Assembly: GCA_014218235.1 (NCBI GenBank)
Contig: JACBKR010000783.1
Location: forward strand, 372,001 to 436,000
DNA length: 64,000 bases
From: Colocasia esculenta
Taxonomy: Eukaryota > Streptophyta > Magnoliopsida > Alismatales > Araceae
Direction: 5' to 3'
In this document: piece by piece, positions 46,634 to 55,098 of the stretch
How positions within the stretch are numbered: the first letter of the stretch is position 1
How the letters are laid out: each line of letters starts with the position of its first letter
The notes under the pieces: model-generated
Seen by the model: the letters and a program-made list of their open reading frames with translations, nothing else
The model's database searches: none
What the model was told of the DNA's origin: nothing
Translations under genes and position numbers: made by a program

Positions 46634-46650
46634 GATTCATACATGCTTTC

Positions 46651-46995
46651 TTTTCTTTAAAAAAGAAAGAAAAATGATTGGTGACACAAATATTTGACAC
46701 ATTTTGAAATTTATGTTATATGAGAAGTGTCAAATATATATGAGAAATGGTAGTCACCCAAGGTGGTTGATCATTTGGAATGGGCACTCGTCCAACTTGA
46801 TTGGTCGATCGGATGCGCACGAGTTATTCGGCCGCCTAAATAAATAGCATTAATTCTCAATACATATATGTGTCCAATGCAGGTGTCATCAAATTATTTT
46901 TTTAACTCTGAGGTCTCCACCGTGAAGAGGTACGCAATAAGAAGGGTAAATATGTAAACATATATTTAAAATAAAATATTTGTATAGAATTTTAG
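46651..46995 (+). promoter_or_regulatory. Probable upstream region of the dirigent promoter
   Basis: About 345 bp of AT-rich sequence separates the LINE-like insertion from the TATA box at 46996. It has no ORF. It would have been the proximal upstream region of the dirigent gene before the MULE arrived. Confidence 0.5.
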
Positions 46996-47003
46996 TATAA
47001 AAG
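46996..47003 (+). promoter_or_regulatory. TATA box, probably the original one of the dirigent gene
   Basis: TATAAAAG ends inside the 9-bp MULE target duplication (AAAGCCCCT, 47000-47008). Removing the element and one duplication copy places this box about 78 bases before the dirigent ATG at 51806, the normal spacing for a plant TATA box and a short leader. Confidence 0.7.
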
Positions 47004-47139
47004 CCCCTGGGTTTTTTATTAAAATAATTATATTATATTATTTAATTATTTATTTAATCATATTTTAAATTTATTTCCCAAAATAGTCACCAAGTTGCCA
47101 CGTTGGCAACTTGGTGACTGGGGGAGACCGGACGCCCAC

Positions 47140-47305
47140 TTTAAAGACGGCATTGAGAATGCCGACAATAGCGTCGGCGTTCTCAATGCCGACTTTAAAG
47201 TCGGCTTTGGGAATGCCGACATCAAAGTCGGCATTAGCAATACCGACTCTATTGTCGGCATTGCGAATGCCGACTCTATTGTCGGCATTCTCAATGCCGA
47301 CAGCT
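47140..47305. repeat. Left subterminal AATGCCGAC inverted repeats
   Basis: Seven or more GGCATTG/AATGCCGAC words in both orientations, with CTTTAAAGTCGGC-type linkers, form short hairpins. The right subterminal region (51500-51605) has the same words (GGCAATGCCAATGCCGAC), so they belong to the element and may be transposase-binding sites. Confidence 0.75.
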
Positions 47306-47312
47306 CCTTAAC

Positions 47313-47670
47313 TAAACCCCCCGCCTCGAAACCCCCGAAACCCTTTCTGCTCCCGAAACCCCTCTACTCCCGAAACCCCTCTTCTCTTCCTCACACTGCA
47401 GCCGCCGGACCCTCCTCGCCAGCGCCAGCCGCCGCCGGACCCTCCTCGCCAGTGCCAGCCGCCGCCGGACGCAGGCCCTCCTCGCCAGCGCCAGCCGACG
47501 CCGGACGCCAGCCGTTGCTCCTCGCCGCGCCAGCAGTGCCTCCTCCCTCACATCCCCCACCCGGGCCACCTCCTCCCTCACTCCCTCACATCCCCCATCC
47601 GACGCCATCTCCACCACCTCCCCACCTCCCTCACCTCCCCCCCTCCCACCCAGCCAGCCGCCCCACTTCC
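47313..47670. other. C-rich leader with short tandem repeats
   Basis: The plus strand is very C-rich (CCCCCGAAACCC repeated, then three near-copies of GCCGCCGGACCCTCCTCGCC). The minus strand therefore has at least seven G runs within 70 bases (47313-47385) and could form a G-quadruplex. Open frames here are composition artefacts. It probably forms the 5' leader of the MULE gene. Confidence 0.55.
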
Positions 47671-48000
47671 ATTAGGTATGTTAATTAATTATTTAATATT
47701 TTATTATATTAATTGATATAATTTTATTTGACTAATGTAATTTGTTTCATGGTTTTTATTTGACAATTATAAATTGTTTAACAAATGTAATTGATTTTAA
47801 TGATTTTTATTTGATAAATATAATTTGTTTAATGATTCTTGTTTGACAAATGTGATTTGTTTAAATATCTTTGTTTGACAAATGTGATTTATTTAATGCT
47901 TATTGTTTGACAAATAAAATATGTTTAAATTATTATTGTTTGACAAATGTGATTTGTTTGAATATTTTGATTTGACATATGTAATTTATTTATTTTATAA

Positions 48001-50870
48001 ATGGCAGATATGACTAGTTCCAACATTTCTTTAATGTGCTATTATGATGGTGTCTTACATATTGAGGATCATAAACCTCAATATGAAGGAGGTACTGTAC
48101 GCATTTTACGTGTAAAGAAAGACACAAGTTTTACTGAGTTGATGAGAAAGTTATATATCTTGACGAAATATGACGAAAGACATGTTAAGATTGGTATAAC
48201 ATGCAAGTGGCCTACTTCTATGGGTGAATATATTGCAGTGAGAGTTGAAGATGATGAAACTGTTGAAAGTATGTTCGATTTGTATCCTTCTCATGTATCT
48301 ACTGTACAATTATATTTAGAGAAGGAAGATATAGATAATATATCTATTCAAGATAATGATGAAGTGCAAACACATGGTCATATTGATGACAACTTGCATA
48401 CTCAACACTATGAGTATCAACAACCAACTGGACACTTCACACGTATGTTGAATGATGATGTTCATTCTACTGGATTTTATTCTGCTAATGAGAGAGATGT
48501 ACGGTACGAATCATATGACTACACTTTACCTACAGATTATAACCCACGGTGAGTTGTCTCCCATAATTGTACGAAATATATATTAGTGTGAGAAAATTTT
48601 GTTAACATTTATAATTTTTATTTGGAGGTCTATTGGCTATGGAGGTGGATTCTCACAGTATCCTTTCATGCCAATCACTGATCCGTCACATACTTTTCAT
48701 AGTGCGAGCTCATCAGGGTATGTGATTTCATCATCCTGATAAATTATTTTGATGTATTCACATAACATACCATAAATTTTATGCCATATTTGATTGATAT
48801 GTAGGCACCATGTAACAGAAGAACATGTGATTGAGGAGGATGAAGAAGATGAAATAGATTCAGAAGATGATATAGATGACAATGAGAATATGGAAGAAGG
48901 AGATGATGAACCATTATTTGATATTGCCAGGGTTAATAATACAGAATATGAGCAAGACCCTCCAGATGTATTCACTTCTGATCACTGGATAGATGAAGCC
49001 ACAATGAATAATTCTCATGAAGGGATAGATGTACCTTGTACTTTAGAGGGTGAAGAGCCTCATGTTGGACAAGTTTTTACAAACAAGAAGAATTTGATAT
49101 ATGCATTACAAACATATTCAGTTAAACATAGTGTCCAATATCATGAAACGAGGTTCGGTAAAATTATCTTGGTTGCGAGAGAGATTTGCAGTTATCGCAG
49201 AGGATGCATCGGCAGAGGTTGTTAGACGACATGCACGAGCATACTTGTTACATCTCTTGGGTTGTACTATTTTCAGTGATAAGACTGGAAATTCAGTGCC
49301 ACTTATGTATCTACCCCTTCTAGAGGACTTAGATCGAGCTAGTAGATACTCGTGGGGTGGTGCGACACTTGGTTATCTCTACCGTCATTTGTCTATTGCA
49401 TGCAAGTCGGAAGCCAAGGCCATTTGTGGTTCATTGACTCTTCTTCAGGTAATTTGTCATTTAATGCATATTTATTTTGTCTCTAACAATTTATTGCATG
49501 TTCTAAGTATTTGATTTATTTTGCAGTTGTGGTCTTGGGAGCGACTATATGTGGGACGTCCTGATATTGCGTCGCATCCTTTGGCACAGAACATGCCGTT
49601 AGGTCACAGGTAAATTCAAAATGTTGTGTGACTTTTTAATTATATAAATGCTACTAACTCACAAATAAATTATAGGTGGAATGTTTCAAGAGTTGAGATA
49701 AATAATCCTCGCCATGTTTTGAGACTTTACAGATCAGAGCTTGATCATCAGGAGGACTACCAGGTAAACATAATGAAACATATTGTATTGTACACAGAGG
49801 ATGCAATACTTACACTTACACTTACATCATGTATTTTCAATACAGGTTAGGTGGGAGCCATACACTTCTGATATATTGGAGATGCTACCAGCTGTTTCTA
49901 GGCAGGCATCTCATCTTTGGTTGTCTCGGGTTCCTCTCATTTCTTTTTCTATTGTTGAGATGCATGTTCCAATAGAGTACTTAGACAGTTTGGTAGAGTA
50001 CAGCATATTCCTGGTCCTGTTGATGTATTAGATCGTGTCACCCGAAAGGGACGTGGGCATATTGATTGGGCTAGATATTTTGCACATTTTGTACAGATGT
50101 GGCATCGTCGGGCAGATTACATTATACCACCGGATGAGGAGACTGTTGGTATTAGTAGAGTGAAGTATATGGCTTGGTATTGGTCTATCACTAGGCAGTA
50201 CATTGGTCGGACAGGTTTCACTTATGATATGCGTTATGAGCCGCGTGATCACATAGAGAGGAGTCTGGTAGAAGGTATGAAGCATTTACATATGATGGCT
50301 ACTGATGGCCTTCAGGATGATATATCGGATAGTACACAGTCTACATTTATAGCCATGCAGATGTACATTGATGGTGTGTTGTCTCATGTTCAGCGGACAG
50401 ATTCATCTACATCACATGCAGGACCTTCAGAGCCATGTGCAGACACACCACAGCAGCAGCCAGATGATGCAGGACCATCTCACTTTTCTCCAGATGTTAT
50501 GACAGTTTCACAGTATGGTCTATATGACGTAGGAGCTTCACAGATAGTGACAGATGAGGGCATGACAGATACACAGCCACCACAGTCTACGATAGGTACA
50601 TATCGTCGCCAGCGACGTCACAGAGGATCGACTAGCACACTATCACAGCAGAGTCAGTCTGATCTACTTGGAGAGACATTAGGCAGTATAGATGAGGACA
50701 TGGATTCTGAGACAGCACAGTCAGAGTCATGTGATGATGTGTTAGTACATGATACACAGTTGCAGTCGGAGACAGAGGTTGATGCACATGAGCAGTGTCA
50801 CAGTCGTGGTCGTGGTAGAGGTCGAGCATATAGAAAGGGAAAGAAGAGATACTTTCCACAGTTTTTTTGA
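48001..50870 (+). pseudogene. MULE gene: mudrA N-terminal region joined to a plant mobile domain (PMD)
   Basis: Exon 48001-48551 has the PB1-like N-terminal domain of plant mudrA proteins (FTELMRKLYILTKYDERHVK, VESMFDLYP). Exons about 48629-48719 and 48813-49150 add an acidic stretch and the start of the MULE DNA-binding region (VFTNKKNLIYALQTYSVKHS). At about 49150 the sequence passes, in a different frame, straight into a PMD (KLSWLRERF, VRRHARAYLLHLLGCTIFSD, WGGATLGYLYRHL). This continues over exons 49159-49449, 49527-49610, 49677-49763 and 49845-50870. The transposase DDE and SWIM parts are missing. A one-base loss near 49972 also breaks the PMD (before RQFGRVQHIP). The Gln/Thr/Ser-rich tail ends in RGRGRGRAYRKGKKRYF. 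PMD proteins of the MAIN/MAIL type act in plant gene and transposon silencing. Confidence 0.75.
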
Positions 50871-51312
50871 GATGATTTCTGTACTTGTTATTTTGATGTA
50901 TTTGTGATTTAGACATGATGTATATATGACTTGGACATCTACAAATATTTTGCCATGAACCATTTTTGTGATTATCCTTGACATATACATAGAAATGTTA
51001 TCGTACAGGAACAGGTACAAATAATGAAAATATATGTGAAACAGGGGAGGTGCTGTCGATTTTTTAAAAATTAAATAATGTTTAACAGAAATAAAGATAT
51101 GTTTACAACCGTATAATTTGTTATTAATAATCTACTTTACTATCATATTAAAAGACTCGAATGCTAATCTAAAATTCAGACGTTAAGTTGAGAGAATTTC
51201 CTTTATATATATAATGGTAAAACTCTTATAAAATTTCAATGTAAAATTAAATAATAAATATAGATAATTAAATTTTATCTAAATTTTTAAACTTGTGTGA
51301 ACTTCACACATA

Positions 51313-51475
51313 TGTCTGTGTTTTCACAGAGCACCGCTCGGGTGCTCTGTGAAAACACAGGCGGGGTGCTCTTTCACAGCACCTGAGCGCCCCGCCTGTG
51401 TTTTCACAGTGAGCGGTGCTCGGTGAAAACACAGACAGGCCGCGCTCTGTGTTTTCACAGAGCGCGGCCTGTGAG
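51313..51475. repeat. Nested hairpins of TGTTTTCACAG words
   Basis: CTGTGTTTTCACAG and its complement CTGTGAAAACACAG occur repeatedly with GAGCACC and CGCTCGG arms. The sequence folds into at least three GC-rich hairpins (loops near 51338, 51375 and 51453). It lies just inside the right subterminal region of the MULE and has no counterpart on the left. Confidence 0.7.
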
Positions 51476-51805
51476 GTTTTTTTTTTTAATTTTTAAGACT
51501 TGGAGTCGGCATTGGCATTGAGTCGACATTGACAATGCCGGCTTTGGTGTCGGCAATGGCAATGCAGGCTTTGGTGTCGGCAATGCCAATGCCGACTCTA
51601 AAGCTCCCACCCGGTCTCCCGGTCACCAAGTTGCCACCGTGGCAACTTGGTGACTATTTTGGAAAATAAATTTAAAATATGATTAAATAAATAATTAAAT
51701 TATATAATATGATTATTTTAATAAAAAACCCAAAGCCCCTTCGTAAGTTGGTGGTAATAGGACCAAGTTCTCGTCCCAACAAAGAAGAAGTGCCAGTCCA
51801 CAACC

Positions 51806-52387
51806 ATGGCATCCGCCGTCTCTAAGTCTGCCTTCGCCGCCGTCCTCCTCCTCTGCTACTGGTCGGTATCTGCCAACACTACTAGGGTGCACGCGAGCGG
51901 CCGGCGCCCGTTCGCCATGGAGGTGCCCGTCAGGCGGCTGCGGGAGAAGACGAGCCACCTTCGCTTCTACTTCCACGACATCGTCTCCGGCCGCAACCCC
52001 ACCGCCGTGCTCGTCACCCAGCCACCGAAGTCCCTCCCGTTCCTCTTCGGCGCCGTTCAGATGATGGACGACTCCCTGACCGTCGGCCCGGAGCCCACGT
52101 CGCGGCCGGTGGGGCGGGCGCAGGGCATTTACGCGTTCGCGGCGCAGGAGGAGCTGGGTTTACTCATGCTAATGAACCTGGTGTTCACGGAGGGCAAGTA
52201 CAACGGCAGCGTCCTCAGCGTCATGGGCAGGAACCCGGTGACGCACCCTGTGAGAGAGATGGCGGTGGTCGGCGGGAGCGGCCTGTTCCGGTTCGCCCGC
52301 GGCTACGCGCTGGCCAGCACCGTCTGGTACGACAAGAAGACCAACGACGCCACCGTCGGGTACAACGTCTATGTAACGCACTATTGA
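51806..52387 (+). CDS. Dirigent protein
   Basis: The single exon encodes 193 residues, the normal length. A signal peptide (about residues 1-23, FAAVLLLCYWSVSA) precedes the dirigent barrel: LRFYFHDIVSG (about 52-62), YNGSVLSVMGRNP (about 132-144) and REMAVVGGSGLFRFARGYA (about 149-167). NTT and NGS are possible N-glycosylation sites. Dirigent proteins act in the apoplast and steer the coupling of phenoxy radicals in lignan or related phenolic synthesis, without being oxidases themselves. The partner and product of this subgroup cannot be told from the sequence. ATG 51806 is chosen because the signal peptide follows it at once. The MULE at 47009-51731 ends only 75 bases upstream and separates the gene from the probable TATA box at 46996. 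It is the only intact host gene in the window. Confidence 0.93.
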   Translation: MASAVSKSAFAAVLLLCYWSVSANTTRVHASGRRPFAMEVPVRRLREKTSHLRFYFHDIVSGRNPTAVLVTQPPKSLPFLFGAVQMMDDSLTVGPEPTSRPVGRAQGIYAFAAQEELGLLMLMNLVFTEGKYNGSVLSVMGRNPVTHPVREMAVVGGSGLFRFARGYALASTVWYDKKTNDATVGYNVYVTHY

Positions 52388-53380
52388 TATCAACAACCAT
52401 CACCCTCCTCTTCTTTCTGCCGCCATCTGATCATCTCAGCTAGCTTGTAATGTGCATGCGTGGAGGAATCACGTATTCCTGCATGTTTTGATCAAATTGT
52501 TGCTCTTCTCCAGTGACGTATGCTCCTAGATGTTAGATTATTACTATATATAAAATCGTTCTAATGTTGGTTTTAAGTTGGAGAACTAAGGAAGGTCATG
52601 ATATCATGAAAGGGAGAGGGAAATAGTTAATCAGATTCCAAGTGCGTGATGTGCTCATCCATTACAGAAAATGAGAACAAGAAAGCACAACTAATTAGAT
52701 TGGTTTTGTATAAACCATTAAGATAAGAACCCTAATCGCACTGATCGTTAGATTTAAATGAAACGTGGCATTAAGATTTCATTGAAGTTTAATTCCTTAA
52801 ATTCTTCTTGATCCGGGAGAGCACCAATACCAAACTTATCTTATACAATTGGCTATGAATCCCATTTATTACCTGAAAGAGAAACTAGCAGAACAATATT
52901 ATCTTACCCCAGGTTATAAGTTGTCGCCAAAAGGAGAAGATATATACAAGGGTCTAAATGCATTCTATGGAGTTAAATCCCTCTTATCTTGAATACGCGG
53001 AGGCCTTTTTATACTATTGGGGTTATCATATATATGTTAGTGTTCTTAGACACAATCGAGCTAAGTGGGTCTCAATCCATCTCGGACATGTAATGTACTG
53101 TTCACTGGGTAGCTAGCTAGTAGCTACATGCTCAGGATTCTCGATCGAACTTCTCTCTGAGGATATATAGTTGCGTTTGAGCCCAATTGGAGTTTCTGGG
53201 CTTTGAATCGATTGACACTTCTATGTTTTTGGGCCAGCCCATCTTAACATTAATGGGCCCATTACTTGTTATCAGGTCAGGACGTGGCTCATCAGACCAC
53301 AATGGGGTTGATGGTCTAATAATCATTACTCTCCATTTGTGTTGGGAATTTCCGCAAAACTAACCCTTCCGGATGTATAT
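52388..53380. other. Dirigent 3' flank, no gene seen
   Basis: This is AT-rich sequence with no supported ORF and no recognised repeat. The first 150 bases after the stop are pyrimidine-rich and probably the 3' untranslated region. Confidence 0.5.
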
Positions 53381-53389
53381 ATAAAAGAA

Positions 53390-53570
53390 GAGAAAGGTTT
53401 AGTGCACTTTCGTATTGCACTTAAAGTGCAATATGACTAGACACTCATCTCATGTGGCACCCAATCATTGGGTTGCCACTTTATCATCCCCATGTAAGTG
53501 GTGTCATATGAGATGAGTGTCTAGTCATATTACACTTAAGTGTAATAGAAAAGTGCACTAAGCATTTCTC
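53390..53570. mobile_element. MULE-type MITE (181 bp) with 9-bp target duplication
   Basis: Inverted ends of about 70 bp (GAGAAAGGTTTAGTGCAC on the left, the complement of GTGCACTAAGCATTTCTC on the right; both arms include GACTAGACACTCATCTCA) surround a short AATCATTGGGTT loop. ATAAAAGAA occurs at 53381-53389 and 53571-53579. It has no coding capacity. Confidence 0.92.
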
Positions 53571-53961
53571 ATAAAAGAAATCACCGTATGTTGCATAATT
53601 CTAGAAATATCCGTATATGCATATTAGTATTAAACAACTCTGATTTAGATGTAGAATTGTAGAAGTATCTCAACGATTAACTATTGTCAGAAAAACGCAT
53701 GATGTCATACTAATGGAATCGTGATGTTTTTATGTACGTGACTCTTTTTTAACAATCATATTATCTTCTAAATATATTCAGGTAATAAGATTATTTTTAC
53801 AGTGACAGATTATTTTTTAAACATGTATAGTTGCACTTTGGTTCAAGTTAGCATCATTTAAACTAACGAACATATTATGGTACCTAATAGGAGGAGCATT
53901 TTTGCACACATGAGATTCTATTGTATATGTGTATATATCAACTTGTATTTAATTAAGAATA

Positions 53962-54710
53962 GGAAAACTCTTGGTGCAAACCTCGGTTTGCAAATGCGCT
54001 TTGTCAATTTGCAAACTCCCAATAACCTTCAGCCATTTGGCAGCTGAGCTGGCCCCCTTGGTCCCCGTCAGAGAAAGTTTGATATGACATAAGGAGCCGT
54101 CGTTTTCCGTTTTCCCTTCCTACCCCTGTGCAAGTCACAGTTCCCCGCGCGAACACCACTGTCCATTCTTCCCCTGTGCCATTCGGCGCGCTTGCAAACT
54201 CCATCGCCATTGCTGCTCTCCTGTGCCATTCGGCGCGCTTGCAAACTCCATCGCCATTGCTGCTCTTCCCCGCGCGAACTCCATTCTTCTTTGCGCTCTT
54301 CCCCTGTGCGATTCGGCTCTTCCCGTGTTCCCACTTCGCCGGCGTCGCTTCTTCGCCGTGCGACTGGCGTGGGCGTCGCTTCTTCCCCGTGCGACTGGCG
54401 TGGGCGTCGGCGTGGGCGTCGCTTCTTCCCCGTGCGACTGGAAGGCCGTGGGCGTCGCTTCTCCCCCGTGCGACTGGAAGGCCGTGCGAAACTGCACCGC
54501 CATTGCTGCTTCCCTGTGCGATTGGAAGACCTTCGACGTCGGGAAAATCTTCGCGGTCGGCACCAAACAGTAACCGTGCAGTGTTGGTCCTCCAGCACTG
54601 ACCTAGGTCGTGGACTTGTTCAACTGGTATTCCCCCCAACTTCCACCCCCGTCGTCGCTTTAGCGCCAACTGGAAGGCCACCTTCCCACTCTATTGCTGT
54701 TAGGGGGCTA
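53962..54710 (+). promoter_or_regulatory. Terminus and GC-rich leader of the second Ulp1-type element
   Basis: It starts GGAAAACTCTTGGTGCAAAC with a GCAAACC/GGTTTGC hairpin, similar in layout to 7832-7870. A block of about 55 bases containing TGTGCCATTCGGCGCGCTTG is duplicated at 54175-54270. CGTCGCTTCTTCCCCGTGCG-type units repeat about five times at 54345-54485. The many overlapping frames here follow from the repeats and are not genes. Confidence 0.5.
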
Positions 54711-55046
54711 ATGGAGTCTAAGGCTGTTAGTAGTATGTCCCCATCTTCCCCCCCATGTGAGAACATTCCAATAGATTCTAAGGCTGATAGCATTGTGTCC
54801 CCATCTTCCCCTCCATGTGAGAACATTCTAAGCCCACCGGCATTGACCTTGCCACCTGCTTCAGTACCTTGACCAAAACGAAGGTCAAAACATTGTCGCA
54901 GAATTGAATTTAACCTGTTGGAAGCTGAGCAAGGATGCGAATTGGAAGCATCCAGAAAAAAGAGGGCTTGTGTGAGGTCAATCGAAAAATCAGGTAAGAA
55001 TTCAGTGGATCTATTTATATACATATCTTTAGCACATATATTTGAC

Positions 55047-55098
<52 letters not shown>

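Larger units (their letters stand above)
47009..51731 (+). mobile_element. MULE (Mutator-like) with long TIRs and AAAGCCCCT target duplication
   Basis: Terminal inverted repeats of about 130 bp (47009-47139 and 51604-51731) start GGGTTTTTTATTAAAATAAT and include AAAATAGTCACCAAGTTGCC and GGCAACTTGGTGAC. The nine bases AAAGCCCCT lie at 47000-47008 and 51732-51740, the duplication length of Mutator elements. Inside are subterminal AATGCCGAC repeats, hairpins and one spliced gene with a mudrA N-terminal part joined to a plant mobile domain. The DDE core of a MULE transposase is absent, so it depends on another element. Confidence 0.93.

Noticed and set aside
54128..54872. Several long ORFs in three frames on both strands
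   Set aside because: They are produced by GC-rich tandem duplications; the proteins are repeats of CDW and SFP-like words with no family match.
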